The notes beneath the pieces were generated by a model. The model had not been told where the DNA came from. It saw only the letters and a list, made by a program, of their open reading frames with translations, and did no database searches. Positions 21,100-34,070 of a stretch of 64,000 bases of DNA are shown piece after piece. The position numbers were made by a program, and so were the translations under genes. The DNA is from Cryptomeria japonica (lineage: Eukaryota > Streptophyta > Pinopsida > Cupressales > Cupressaceae): assembly GCF_030272615.1 (NCBI RefSeq), contig NC_081406.1, positions 233,236,396 to 233,300,395 on the forward strand, given 5' to 3'. How positions within the stretch are numbered: position 1 is the first letter of the stretch; each line of letters begins with the position of its first letter.

Positions 21100-21908
21100 G
21101 GTTTTGGTGATTTGGTTATTGGTCTAATCGAGTTTTCATATTTGTTGTTACCGACAAATTGGTCTAGGTTATGGACCGGCAAGCGTTATCTGTTCTAGAT
21201 CAACATGACAGGTTATGGAGATGATTTATTGATTGGTTATTATTGTAAATGCATTGAGCCAACATGATGCATCACATATTGATTCATTTGTAATTGATTT
21301 AATTAGTAAGATGACCTACACATTTGATCTTAGGTTCTGGTATATATGTAAGATCTCATTTGTGAGATTATGTAAAGAAGATGTGGTAGAGGATTGTAAT
21401 AACGTATATGCGAATATAAAAAGAGCTATACACGCAGACATCATTTGACGATTCAAGGAAGTTATAAAGAAGACAATCAAAGCTTAACGGGTACTGAATC
21501 TAGCATATGAAGATGCTATTCTGAGTAGTACATTATCTTTGGATTTAACAATCCAATTGTAGTCAATGTGGCTCACATTCTATGTTTGAGCAGTGAGCTC
21601 TCGGCAGTTGGCCTTTCTGCATGTGCAGACCCCATTTGTACACACATACTATCTGTAGTAGTATCATCTAAATGTGGGTATGTTTTCCTGCCATGGTTTT
21701 TCCCCTTACAGGGTTTCCATGTACAAATATATGTGTTATGTGTTGTGGATGTTATTTGTCTTTCTGTTTCATGCATTAAACTTTACCGGTACTATTATTA
21801 ACTATTGAACTGTCAAGTGGCATTAAGTTTGGTTAAGTTATATTTGGGTTGAAATTAATAGACAACCGATTCACCCCCCCCCCTCTCAGTTGCCTCCAAG
21901 TCCTAACA
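21100..21908 (+). repeat. V1: plus-oriented copia-type LTR remnant
   Basis: Matches 39437-40242. It carries the shared LTR block (GTGGGTATG...GGGTTTCCATGTAC, 21675-21725) and the C-rich GATTCACCCCCCCCC stretch, and ends TCCTAACA at 21908. Its first 22 bp were cut off by the Gypsy-1 insertion. No primer-binding site follows, so it is a solo or broken LTR. Confidence 0.8.
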
Positions 21909-24247
21909 CCTAGCAAAATTGTTGATTTTCTCATCTGACATATTATTCAATTTTTCCCTCAACCAAAATGATATAAACTCAAGGGTATTAACAAAATTTG
22001 CATCTGCCATAAAGTTCTTTGAAGCCACAATCCTCTCATCATCTGCTTCTTCTATAGGGAATGTTCTTGGGATAAGGGTCATGTCCAGATCATTAAAAAC
22101 TTTAGCATTTGTATTATCTTGAAATGTCTCTCTCGAAGGAGAAGGTGGTGGCACTAAAGTATCAAAATCCTCCTTGATGTCTACAAAGTTGGATATTTTA
22201 GCGTTTCCTCTTTCAAACTTCTTAAGCTTCTCTATTGCGACCCTCTTATCCTTTTGTATACCCCCTTTGGAGGACTCTGTAGATGCTTCCTCAATCTGAG
22301 CCTTAGGAGCTAGATCAATTGGTTTTTCTTTGTGTTCAACTTCTTTAACCCTGGCCTCTCTTATTTGCAACTCATATTTGATTATTCATCTACCTTTCTT
22401 AACATAAAAGACAATCTAGCAAAATCATTCTGGCAATGCAGGAAGGAACGTAGAAAATTGGGGTCCTCTTGCTTCCTTTCTCTTTTAAATTTATTCATGA
22501 GGTCCCACTACTTCCTGCTCTACTCTACCTCATGTGGATGGTCATTTCTTATTAGGTCTTCCCTTTTTACAAAAGAATGAAATTATCCCTTCTCCTTTAG
22601 TTTTCTCACTCTAATATCATTTATGCATTCTTCAGGGTCAAAATGTCTAGCCTGGGCAACTCTCATTCTATAATTCATCACCTAAAAATTTTGCACGTTC
22701 TCCAAGGCCTCACAACCCACAATGAATTCATTGAAAAATGTTACCCTGGGGAGAAATTTTCTCTTTCTATTAGATTTGATTTGTTCTATCTCCATCCACA
22801 TTATTTGCCAGATGAATTCCCATAATGCTAACCTTGGAGAGACAACAATTGGCAATACATGGGGCCCCTGCTCACACTCATGAATTCTAATGATTGTACA
22901 ATTTCCATAAAAGAAATCCCCAAAATTGTGGGTGAATTCACCCTTAGGATAAACATGTCCATCAACCCTACAACTCCTTATTATCAATATTTTGATTCTT
23001 TCTTTGGGCAACCTTGACAATATTACCCCAAGTCTTGTCAAAATTTTCATCAGAAAAATGTCAAAGAATACACAAAAATCACCAAATTTAGATCCCTTGT
23101 CCTAAACCTAGGTCCATCTTTGCATCAGCCAAGGGAGATCTATGTAGGGATCATTTGTCCTTATTCTCAACTCTGGGCCCTAGTATGCTTTGTTTTGATA
23201 AAGAATGAGGTGGTATATCAAAGAATAGTTCAAGAATTCCAATTTTTCATCTTTATTTGTAGCTTTCACCAATTTTTCATCTTTATTTCTAACTTTCACC
23301 AGCCCCTCATGAGTCTTCTCATGAATAGTACTTGCAAATTCATAGAATTCATTTATTTCAAGGTGTTGAATGTTAATGGCCATCATCATAAAATCAATGG
23401 GAAATTTAGTGAGCCCACAACCATCTCCAACGACCTATCCTAGTGCATAATAGATTTTAACAAAATAGGACACAAAGCAATCAAGCTTGTAGGGCTCCCT
23501 TTCAAATGGCAATACATAATTCCATGAATATTTCTAGATATTCCTCATGAAATGAGGAACACGATTCTTCCTGTACCTGTCCCTCTTATTCTCATACTCC
23601 ATCTTCAAATTGTCCATATTTATGTTTGTGAGGGCAGATTTATCTAGCTCAAAACATTGAATGATGGCCCCAGGACAAATGTCTAGTAGGACATACCCTT
23701 CAATAGTCTTAACTGTCTACCTTGGAACATCATATGCCTTTTACAACTTCCTTATGAGCATAGGCTCTGCAAAAACTTTGAGTTCAACCAATTTGCCAAG
23801 GTTCAATGTCCAATGCTTGCACACTGGGAAGGCCTTGTCTCTGTTGCCATAAAATGAATGGAAAATGTCCTAGCCCCTTTCCTTGGTGAAGGCATCCCTA
23901 CACCCTTCCTTTTTATCATCAAAAACATCCCTTAAATGATCCTGCTTTGTGGATCCCTCAAACAATTCCAGCAGGTCTTGGGATAGGCTTCTGGTCTATC
24001 TTGTTGCCCTCCATGCAATTTCTTCCAAAATTTGTTCAACTTATTGTTGCAACTCTTCAGGGGTCGTGGCAGGAGCAAGAGGAACAATAGGTTCTGCTAG
24101 TGGCTACTCTACTTGAGTTGATGACTCACCTTTGGATGGATTCCAAGAGCACTTTGTAGGCTTGTGGGTCTTTTCTTTTGTTTGAGCAGCCTCTTTGGCT
24201 GGCTCCTAAGGGTTTTCTCCTTGTGGGGTTGGCTTTTGAGGAATTGG
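21909..24247 (-). pseudogene. U1: large unknown protein, C-terminal part
   Basis: Minus-strand coding remnant with many stops; clear open pieces at 22370-21903, 23050-22682 and 23389-23180. Segments include DFVDIKEDFDTLVPPPSPSR, FPIEEADDERIVASKNFM, RLPKERIKILIIRSCRVDGH, NFGDFFYGNCTIIRIH and LNYSLIYHLILYQN. A near copy (U2) is at 40243-42580, and comparison confirms the frame. I recognise no domain. The protein is probably carried by a retroelement, given its setting. Its N-terminal part continues beyond the solo LTR at 26521-26690, where it is Lys/Arg-rich. Confidence 0.65.
24243..24247. repeat. LTR-S target-site duplication, left copy (right copy 26521-26525)
   Basis: ATTGG on both sides of the solo LTR. 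Confidence 0.85.
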
Positions 24248-26520
24248 TGTTGGCATCGTGTTGTCATTGATGTCAACTAGTATGGGATGACCACTGGTAG
24301 AAGAGATGTATGTGCAACACTATTATGGAGTACAGAATGTGATATCTTGGATATCACCTTGTGTTGCAGAACACCGATAAAGGTAAGGAAGATGACCTCA
24401 GAGGTCATTAGTACACAAGTTAGTGCCTGACTTGTGTGATGAGATAGAGAGGTGTTTTGAGTAGTTGTTTGTGATGAAGAGGAAGAATGTTATCTAAATC
24501 ACATCAACACTAAACGAGAAGAATGAACTGGTATGCTATGAGGTTGCAGAACAATAGGACTCCCACCAGATGAAGTTGCAGTCATCGTGAGAAGAAATGA
24601 CTGACAGTGTGTGTGCTCACACCAATTCTCATGTGCCTGTTTGAAGATATACTGCACAAATAGGGAACTCACATGTGCAGATGACAGGGTGTTACTTCAC
24701 CAAGTAAGTGGGGCTTATCTTGTATATGCATTAAGTGCATTATATTTTGGAGAGATAAGACTGAAGAGGTAAAGGCAAGCACTTGAAGGATCACACCGGA
24801 TCTACCGGCGAATTGAAGGAATTCTCTAAGTGATTAAGATCAAGGTTATAGTAGAGAGGAAGTGTGAATTATTTGTCACCTTGACAAATCAGTAGAGGAA
24901 GAAACAAAATTGATCAGGAAGAAAGGTTGAGTAGATGTAAAAATAGGAATCTGACCTCAATGAAAGAAGATAGGATTCTTGTGAAGGTTGATGACAATGT
25001 TTCATCAAGAGTGGTAACTGGTATATGAGTCTATCGATTATATAAGAAAGGTGCAATTGTAGAATATTTCCCATTTGTAGGAATGATCATACTTTGGATT
25101 TACCAGTCCGGAGACCGGTTTGAGAGTTCCATCGACAGTTCAAGATGAGAGTAGATATGATAAGGTAACCAGTAGAATGGTTAAGACTGGAAGGGTTAGC
25201 AAACTAGCAGAAATGAGGAACTGGTCGGGTGGTTAGTCAGTCATCCTTATTGGACTGACTTAAAGTGACAAGCTGGCAGATAGTCGATATGGATGCCACA
25301 AGGAGTCAATGTGGAAAACCTACATTTGGATAAAGATGGAATGTACATCGACAAGGTCATTTCTAGGTTGGGCAACTTAAATGAAAGGTCACACAAATCA
25401 CGGGATTTGATGCAGAGCGTTTGCAGGGGTTTGAGGCTTGAGGTCTAGAAGACAACTATGAGTCAGCCTAGAGTGATTGAGAAGATCGAGGCAATAGAGA
25501 AAACTGCACAACAGATCTTTTGTGATTGACCAAGGAATCAGCGATTAGGGTAAAAAGCAAGTCACCAAAAATGGAAGGCATGATCTAGGAGATGTGACAA
25601 TGGTGGAGTTGTACATTCAGAAGTTAGAAAGATGAGATCATGCAAGATCTTATTGGATTTGGTTTGCCTCGAGGATGGTGAGGAAACCCTAACCGCCTAG
25701 TTTTTGAATTGGTTTTTGGAGGGAAAACCAGTCTATAAATATACGATAGAAAAGGAAGAATGGTGTTGTTGAAGAATAGACAATCAAGGGATTGATAAGT
25801 TGAAGGTCTCTGTAGGGAAGAATAAATTAGCCCAATGCTCAACGAGCATCTATGAGAAGAGTGAGAGAAAGGGAGAATCTGGTTGAAGCTTTCAACTGGT
25901 TGGAGTGAAGAACCTATAGTATTTATACCAGTCAAGCATGAGAGAATGAGACTACAGATATGGTAAATAAAGAACCAGCAAAGAGTAGAGCAGGTGAAGA
26001 AAAGTAAGAAGAGTGAGTTAGTGTAGCAGAGAGAATATCTCACCGATAGAGAAAAATATTTGAAATGGTTGCAAGACTCACTTGCAACATGATAACCACT
26101 TACGTATTTGATGTTTACTTTGTGTACACTAGGTTGTAGCTCAGTGTAGGGGTTGTAGCTCCATGGGTTGGTGCTTCTTTGGGTTGTAGCCCATAAATCA
26201 AATAGGGGTTGGTGCTCCTTGGGTTGGTGCCCTAAACTTTGTAACTATGTTTTATTATGAGGTTGGATTGGAGTAGTAGACTCCAACAACATTGCTCACA
26301 AGGGTTTTTCCCATCTTGGGTTTTCAACGTTTATGCTAGTGTTATGTGATGTCCCCTTGTGAGTGTGTTTGCATTTAAGTTAGTCTTCTCCCTAACTAGT
26401 AAGTCTGCATTGAGTTAAATCTAGGAACCAGTATATTCACAAAGGACTGCAAAAGGGGAAAGAGATTTGAGAACCACTAATTCACCCCCTCCCACTCTCA
26501 GTGGTGCATTGTGTCTAACA
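24248..26520 (+). mobile_element. LTR-S solo LTR (2273 bp)
   Basis: TGTTGGCATCGTG...GTGTCTAACA with a perfect 5-bp duplication and no internal region, so it formed by LTR-LTR recombination. It splits the U1 reading. It contains the shared block as AAGGGTTTTTCCCATCTTGGG (about 26300-26320). Related copies: 42581-44270 (truncated), 27200-29329 plus 45566-45929 (minus orientation). No coding region is credible inside it. Confidence 0.92.
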
Positions 26521-26690
26521 ATTGGGGCTTCCTTAGCAGATGGGTTAACTAGAGTAGGAGCATCATGTGTAGGGGTTTTAGAAGAGATGCCTTCAAATGA
26601 AGCCTTCTTGGTTCTCTTCCTCTTCTTTGTAGTGGTCTTCCTTGTTTTAAGAGAAATAGAGGGATCATTTGAATATTCACTATAGGTTGA
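26521..26690 (-). pseudogene. U1: N-terminal side fragment
   Basis: Continues U1 on the far side of the solo LTR on the minus strand: NDPSISLKTRKTTTKKRKR, TKKASFEGISSKTPTH and NPSAKEAPI. The basic stretch resembles the basic linkers in NA1 and NA2 ORF2 in composition only. No start codon can be fixed. Confidence 0.6.
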
Positions 26691-26997
26691 TTATAGGTTA
26701 ATTAGTCATCTAAGTCAATTAGTCCAACCAGTAGTGGAAGAAGTTAAACAATGAACCAGTAAACAGTGACAAAGCTATGTTCAAGCAACTGATACGGAAG
26801 ATCCGTGAAGAGTTAAGTGTTTTGGTTTGGTATGCATGTTTATGACATTGATATAAGTCTATGACTTGAACTGCATCAATAGATTTGATGGAATGAGAAA
26901 GTTATGATGTTTTGAGCAGTCAGTCATGAAGAACACTGATAGAGTAAAATTACTTAGATTGGTAAACCAATGGACATAACATTATGTTTTCATGTTG
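26691..26997. other. Unassigned stretch
   Basis: AT-rich, no coding or terminal motif recognised. Confidence 0.4.
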
Positions 26998-27139
26998 TGT
27001 TTGCACCAAAATATTGAGCTATCAACACCCACTATAAATGCCATACTTACCCAAATCCATGAGAGGCGTTTAAGCCATGTCATGAATCTCGAGGGCAAGT
27101 TGAACGCGTCACTGACTAGGGGATAGCTCACTACCAACA
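26998..27139 (-). repeat. G repeat, copy 1 (short LTR-like)
   Basis: About 140 bp matching 49189-49325 in the same orientation, for example GAGCTATCAA, CTTACC, TTAAGCCATGT, GAGGGCAAGTTGAA and CACTACCAACA. Its right end CCAACA followed by ATCCCCCCCTC reads on the minus strand as purine tract plus TGTTGG, the start of an LTR. It may be a very short (TRIM-like) LTR; its left end is uncertain. Confidence 0.6.
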
Positions 27140-27199
27140 ATCCCCCCCTCAACAAGACCTGTGAGATTCAAACCCATGACCCAAGGCTCTAATACCATT
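27140..27199 (-). promoter_or_regulatory. Minimal interior: primer-binding site and polypurine tract 30-40 bp apart
   Basis: On the minus strand AATGGTATTAGAGCC (iMet-like site, next to the LTR-S end at 27200) is followed after about 30 bp by TTGAGGGGGGGAT abutting the G repeat. This is the layout of a TRIM interior with no coding room. Here the two flanking LTRs are of different types. Confidence 0.65.
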
Positions 27200-29329
27200 T
27201 GTTAGACACAATGTGCCATTGAGAGGGTGGTGAATGAGTGGTTTGCAAACTTTTCTCTTTATCTATCCTAAGTGTGTATACCGGTCATCGGATCTAATAG
27301 AAAGCAGACTTACCAGTTTGATGGGAGACTATCATAAATGCAATCACACATGAAAGGGACATCACATAACAATAGTATATACGAGAAAAACCCAAGATGG
27401 GAAAAACCTCGGTGAGAAATGCTGCTGGAGTCTACTGCTCCAATCCAACCTCATAATGGAAATCTGATTACAATGTTTAGGGAATCAACCTAAGGAGCTC
27501 CAACTCAGTGATCTTAAATGAATATAATCATTTACAAAAGTGATAGTCTTGTTGCAAAAGAAACTTTGTAGCTCTCATACAAATCTCTCCATCATTTCTT
27601 CTCTCTTCTATTCTTTGTCAGTGTTCTTGTCACCTTCTCACTGCAACAACCTTATCTCCTGCTATAGCTTACTCTATGCCACACATTTCTCTCTATTGCA
27701 TTCTTTTTGGTTCAGCCTATTCTTCTTCTTTGTCAGTTTTGTTGTCTACTGGTACTACCCTATGCCGATTTTCTCTTCTCTCTGCTACACTTTTTCTCTC
27801 CACCAATCTACTTCACTTAGTCAGATATCCACTATCTGATTACTATATGTTCTCAACTTACGGGTTCACTACAATCTTTTGCAACTCTTCTCTTTTGGTA
27901 TGGTCACCACCAGTTTACTCCTCTCTTAGACTCAATGGCAGACTATCAGTTGCCTCACTCTTACTAGCTGAACACTTCAACCTTGTTCTCTCTTACACTC
28001 AGTCTCTCCTCTAATACTCATTGAATACTTGTCTAATTTATTCTCACATGTAGCAACACTCTATCATTCAATGATAGCCTTCATCAATTTTGGCTTGCAT
28101 ATTTATAAACAAGTTTTCCTACCAAAAACCAATTCAAACTTTAGGCGGTTAGGGTTTCCTCATCAACCTTGAGGCAAACCAAATCCAATCAGATCTCATC
28201 CAATCTAATCACCTAGATTGATGAACTGCAACTCATCAATCAATCCCCCCATTGTCATGCCTTCTAGAACACACCTTCTATATTTGACAATTTTTTTTTA
28301 ACCTATCAGCTGATCTCTTGGTTGATCACTAAGAATGGTTTTGTGGTTTTGTTTACCTACCTCAATCTACTCAAATAGTCTATTTTGGATCTCTTTTGTC
28401 CATCTGACCTCAAGCCGCAAACCTCAGCTACACATCTCATGAATCACACAGTCAACATAAATGTCGACCTGTCATCGACTACCTCACTAACACATCACAC
28501 CTACATGTGCATGCTTGCCACTTCACCTCCACATGGCCTCTATGTTGACATCCCCCTTTGCTAGGTCATCTGTGTCAGTGACTGACCAACACACAATACC
28601 AGATTCATCTAACGGTTCACAAACCCTACCAGTTATACCCTAACTAGTCTGCTTTCAACCTTGTACTCTTCTTCTCTTCTGGTGGAAACACTCAACCAGT
28701 TAATAGACTTGCTAACCTACCTTATGTCCATCTTGAACACATGGGAGTCTTTTTCATCTGCACTTTGTCAACATTACCAGTGGACATAGTTACTGGTAAA
28801 CAACTTGATGACACCATGACATCAACCTTCAACTATTTCCATTAGAGGCATCTACATAACCAGTTGCACTCTCTATCTGCAGCTGCTCAACCTTGTCTTC
28901 TTCATCATCAGCTTAGATCATATCTCAATTAGTTTGTCAAAGAGACTAACCCATCACTTCTTCACTCTTCCTTCTCTATCCTGGTAGCACACCATGCCAA
29001 TTCCTTCTAATCCGGTGCACATCTCTAATTTCATGCACTCAAGGCATTCATTTGTTTCATCGGTTGATCTAGTGTGAGCCTTCAATCATCTACCTTTAAC
29101 TCTGTTGTCTTATCTTAGAGAACTATGGTACATTCTATGCATAATAGGAGATAAGCTCCACTTACCGATCATAGTAGATCCTTGTTATCTGCATCTTGCC
29201 ATGCATCAATGTGGCTTCCCTGTTTGAGCAGCAAATCTTCAAACAGGCACATGTGATCCAGTTGGGGAACATTTATTGTTAATCATCTCTTCAAATGGTG
29301 ACTACATCTTTATCCAATGGGAGTCTTGT
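27200..29329 (-). repeat. Minus-oriented LTR-S copy, main part
   Basis: Starts TGTTAGACACAATG on the plus strand, the reverse complement of the LTR-S end, and runs collinear with the solo LTR. It is broken at 29330 by element R and resumes at 45566-45929, ending CCAACA. R is flanked by CTTGT on both sides, which proves the continuity. Ser/Phe-rich open frames in 27540-28014 are not credible genes. Confidence 0.87.
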
Positions 29330-30056
29330 TGATGCAGAGCATCATGAAATTCCAACCAAGGACTCCAAACCATCCATGAAGCCCAATATATTAACACAAT
29401 TCTTCAATCAGTTAGAGGCATTATCAACATCCTTAACATATTATCCCAACAACCAACCAATCAACATTTTATTGTATGATAAATTAAATGTGCATTCAAA
29501 TATTATTCCTGATAAAAAATGGCCTCTTACATCCCATTTATCATCCACAAACACCTTATCCCCAACTTGCAAAATGATTTGGACTAGTAATGAAAATGAC
29601 AAACTTGAGTGTCCCTGTTTTGATATTTCTAATTCTGTTATTTATATCTTTTAATCCAGACAACATTGTTGGAATCTCTCTAGTGGAGACATATATAACT
29701 ATTCTTTCTAAACCATATCCAAAAATTGTAAAGATCCAACAGTTCATTAGAGATTTATGCCCTCTGCACCGAGATCGTTTTTAGTGTTATAGAAAAACAA
29801 GAAATGTACATGCCTAGTCCACCTAGGGCATAAAATATCTCACACAATACCAAACCATTCAATACCAAATAAAAACCATATTGAATTAAATTAAATCCAC
29901 TACTAAAATCCAGAATATTATAATTTTTGGATGGTCACATTGTGAGATATCAACATATCCTTGTGACTAACACTATTAATGAGGGTTTCTAGGTAGTTTT
30001 TAGTAAAATCCTCATCTCTCATTCATTTCACAATGAAAATGTTCCAAACCAAACCA
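29330..30056 (-). repeat. R LTR copy 1, left piece
   Basis: Matches 39005-39414 and 44271-44950. Interrupted by Copia-B at 30057 and continued at 37826. The uninterrupted site is preserved at about 44930-44945 (AAACCAAAACCAAAGG). Confidence 0.85.
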
Positions 30057-31602
30057 TGATAGTTCTGATACTTAATATAAGTACAGATCCAATAACCAAC
30101 AAGATGAGAGAGGGGGGTGAATCATCCAAACTTAATCTTCTATAAAAACATCAGATTCAACCTCAGTAACATATATTTCAGTAATATAATCAAAATTGTT
30201 AAACATGCAAACTCAAAAGCATATAAACATCATAAACCTCATAACACTAGATTTAATGTGGAAACCCAAATAGGGAAAAACCACTGTAGGATTTTGAACC
30301 CACTAAAAAATATACTCTTCTAGAGTATGCTCAGTTAAAAGCAAATCTTGTTAAAGATTACAAACACATTGCTAGATGTGACCCGGTTAAGGGATTTCCC
30401 TCAGATCTGTTAGGATCTTCACCTTGTTAGAAGTGACCTTGTTAAACAATTTCAAACACTCAATCAGAATGTCACCTTGCTAGAGGGTTTTACAAATAAG
30501 ACTGTTAAGTCCACTCGGTAAAGAGATTTTCTGTCACTTTCACAAAATAACAGTAATAAAAATCTATCTGCAACTTCACATCTAAAATGCTAAAGCAGAT
30601 TATTATTTGTTCAATAAAATCTAGACATAGAACTAATCTTGTCCATCTGTTGGGCTTCTATACTCTATTATTCAAATAGGTCTTCAAGCTTCGGTCCTCG
30701 GTAATCACTATGTATCATCCCTGTGCATACACTTTCCCGCATACAATATTTATCTACAGTTTCCTATTTATAAACAATTAGCTAACTGCTTAATCTCCTT
30801 GATCACATTTACCATGATCAATCATAGCCATCAGATATTCAAACTTGTCTAGGTTCAATGCATCTTTTGATCTGAAAATGTTTTACCCTTCCTTGGAAAT
30901 TGCATATATTTCTTGGAACTTGTGCCAGGGTATTGCGGTTCAATCTATGTTGTAGATCTTCATGCCGATCTTCCTTTGCCATAGATTCATCAACAAACTA
31001 TATTTACGACATACCGATCATTTAATCAGTTCCAACTCATCAACTTCCTTCATTAAATAATGCATGCAAACATTTAATGCATTCTGTTATAGCTCGGTTA
31101 CAACTCAGTAACAACTCGATAAATACTAAACTTCACTCAGTAGACATTTCGCCTTCATTAACCAATAGCAATAACCTTAGGGTTTACCGACTAGGTTCTT
31201 TGGGGTTTACTAACTAGGTTCTTTGCTTGATAACATAGTATAGTATTAACCTTACAACTTACAACATATGTATGATGTCAAAACAATCTAAACATCATGA
31301 TCTCATCATTGTTTGACTCGGTAATAGTTGCCCATTAAATACCTTATTCATCCTAATATTCATCATAATCTTTTTTGTGTCTTTTACCAACATCTTTATA
31401 TTCTTCAAATCATACTTCTCAAGATATGGCAACATCATACTAAATTAGAAAATCAATTTCTTAACATCAATGAAAAAATAATAATATCAAGACAGTAAAC
31501 ATCCTTAATCAGTTATATCCATAATCATCAACAACCTTCTCAATATCCTTATTGAAATGCCAACAATCTTTCATTGTCTGTTATAATGCTATATTGCCAA
31601 CA
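30057..31602 (-). repeat. Copia-B 3' LTR
   Basis: 1546 bp, TGATAGTTCTGAT...ATTGCCAACA on the plus strand. Compared with the 5' LTR it has one fewer copy of a 23-bp tandem unit (about 31178-31222) and shows decayed CGGT sites (CAGT, CGAT). Confidence 0.93.
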
Positions 31603-32015
31603 ATCTCCCCCTTTGGCATTGATGGCAAAACCAATTGATTTGACCGTAAAGGATTCAGATTGCTATGATTCTAAAATGTTGAAATGCTCTCCCCCATACA
31701 TTACACTTCTCCTCTTTTCTTCAGTCTTCTCAATCTGTAGTCTTCTTAGTTTTCTCCCCCTTTGACAACAATGCCAAAAGTAAAGAACTAAAACATAATT
31801 TCTTTCTGTATGAAGTGAATTCATGCTATTGTGTATGAATTTAGTCTCAGTTAGAGCATTTTGTCTTTAATTCCTACTCCCTATATTGTTTCCTATATTC
31901 TTTCTTGTAATAATTCCTTTACACCTTTAGAAAACATCCTAAAGTGTGTAATGCAGCATCAACTCCTAAAAGATATTCGATAGAGTCGTCGGATTGATGC
32001 TTTCACCAAACTTGG
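31603..32015 (-). other. Copia-B polypurine tracts and 3' untranslated region
   Basis: ATCTCCCCCTTTGGCATTG at 31603 is the priming tract. Further tracts CTCTCCCCCATAC (about 31689) and TCTCCCCCTTTGACAAC (about 31754) read as purine runs on the element strand. No coding. Confidence 0.8.
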
Positions 32016-32849
32016 TCAGTGAGTAGAAGATAGGGGTAGGATCCCTAACTTACTTCTAAGATATTCAAATGTGTCCCTTGTTAGTGGCTTGGTGAAGATA
32101 TCTTCTATTTGTTCCTTTGTGCTAACATACTCCAACACCACTTTCTTCTCTTGAGCTTCTTCTTTAAGATAATGATATTTGATAGATATGTGCTTTGTCT
32201 TAGAGTGCATAACGGGATTCTTTGAAATATTAATGGCACTAGTATTGTCACAGAATATAGTTACTAGCTTGGTAAATTTCTCATTTATACCTTCCAATAG
32301 TTGTTTGATCCATGCAATTTTAGTACAATTCAATGTTGCAGCAACGTATTCAGCTTCTGTTGTTGACTATGAAACACATCCTTGTTTCTTGCTAAGCCAA
32401 CTCACTAGTCTTTCTCCTAAAAAGAAAGCTCCTCCACTTGTGCTTTTTCTGTCATCAATGTTGCCTGCCCAATCAGCATCAGTATAAACTTTTAAATCAA
32501 AATCATTTCCTTTTTGATATACTAAGCCATAATACTTTGTGCCTTTCAAGTATCGAAAAATTCTTTTAATTTCTATCATGTGTGTTTCCTTAGGATTTGC
32601 AAAGAATCTTGCAACGATACCTGCTACACGTGTTATGTCTGGACTGCTGTGAACAACATATTGTAGCTTTTCAATCATGGATCAGTAAAGTGTCTCATCA
32701 ACAAATGCAGATTCATCATTCTTTGATAATTTACAGTTGGTAGTCATAGGAGTACTTACTGGTTTTGAATCCTCCATTCCAAATTTCTTCAAGATTTCCT
32801 TTATGTACTTGGATTGAGTAATGAAAATCTCATATTTCATTTGTAGTAT
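32016..32849 (-). pseudogene. Copia-B RT C-terminal and RNase H
   Basis: Minus strand: VVHSSPDITRVAGIVARF, FRYLKGTKYYGLVY and YTDADWAGNIDDRKSTSGG (32678-32367), then FCDNTSAINISKN, SKTKHISIKYHYLKE, EDIFTKPL and YLRSKLGILP to 32016. Stops near 32680 and 32340-32366 break the frame. RNase H acidic residues (DADWAG, FCDN) are present. Confidence 0.93.
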
Positions 32850-34070
32850 CTATAAACCTATAAAATTCTTTATCTCACTAATTAATGACATCTCAAATTC
32901 TTTGCTCATTTCATTTCCAGAGTTCTTACATAAAGAGTCATTTCCACAAAATATAATATCATCAACAAATATGGCTGAGATCAATATTCCATTTTCATCA
33001 TTCTTCAAGTACATATTGTTGTTCTCACTTGTCCTTATAAAACCAATCTTAATCAAATAAGAGTGCAATCTTTCATACCATGCTCTAGGTGCTTGTTTCA
33101 AACCATATAAAGCTTTGTTCAATTTACATACCTGATCTTTATTCTTGTCTTCAACAAATCCTTCAGGCTGTTCAATAAAAACTTCTTCTTCTAATATTCT
33201 ATTTAGAAATGTAGATTTGACATCCATTTGATATACCTTGAAGTTTTTGAAAGTAGCATATGCCAACAATAATCTTATTTCTTCAAGTCTAGCAACAAGT
33301 GTAAAAGTTTCACCATAATCAATTCCTTCTTTTTGAGTATAACCTTTGCAAACTAGTCTTGCTTTGTTTTGAATGACCTCTCCTTTTTCATTTAGCTTAT
33401 TTATGAAAATCCACTTTGTACGGATTACATTTTTGTCCTTTGGTCTTGGGATTAGTGTCCATGTGTCATTATTCTTGATTTTATCAATCTCTTCTGTCAT
33501 AGCATTTATCCAATCTTCACTATTAAATGCCTCTTTCACTATTCTTGATTCAAATTCAGATATCAAACATGTGTTATGTCTCAATTTGTTCCTTGTCATC
33601 ACTGGAGCATCCTTATCTCCTATAATCTGACTTGGTGCATGATGTCTTCTGACATACTTGGTTAATACAGGCTCAGTAGGCTCTGTATGATCTTCTTCAT
33701 CACTTGGTAACTGGATATTCTCTTCATTTTCTTCAATAGTCTTCTCGGTAAGACTTCTAGGTTGAACATAGACAAATTCATCATAGTCTTCTAGTTCCTT
33801 GGAATTTCCTTCATCATTTCTTTCTGCAAATTCATCAATTTTCACATTTGCACTTTCTACTATTTTGTTAGATGATTTGATCAGACATTTAAATGCTTTG
33901 CTTCTAGAAGAATAACCTAGAAATGTTCCTTCTTCACTTTTCTGAACAAACTTGCCATTTCTATCATCTTTGTGAACATAGCATCTACTTCCAAAGATTT
34001 TAAAATAACTAACATTAGGTTTCTTATCATACCAAATTTCATATAGTGTCTTTAAAGTACCTTTCTTCAA
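32850..34070 (-). pseudogene. Copia-B integrase C-terminus and reverse transcriptase
   Basis: 406 open codons. It starts with the integrase tail ([31 protein letters not shown]), then an acidic linker. RT follows with [68 protein letters not shown] and [11 protein letters not shown] (catalytic codons 32969-32958). It ends with [15 protein letters not shown] at a stop near 32850. The length is normal for copia RT and all visible RT motifs are kept. Confidence 0.95.

Noticed and set aside
25624-26043. Minus-strand 139-codon open frame
   Set aside because: Inside the solo LTR-S, with no recognisable motif, and not preserved as a frame in the second LTR-S copy.
27540-28014. Plus-strand open frames resembling small secreted or membrane proteins
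   Set aside because: They lie inside a minus-oriented LTR-S copy; the pyrimidine-rich sequence explains them.
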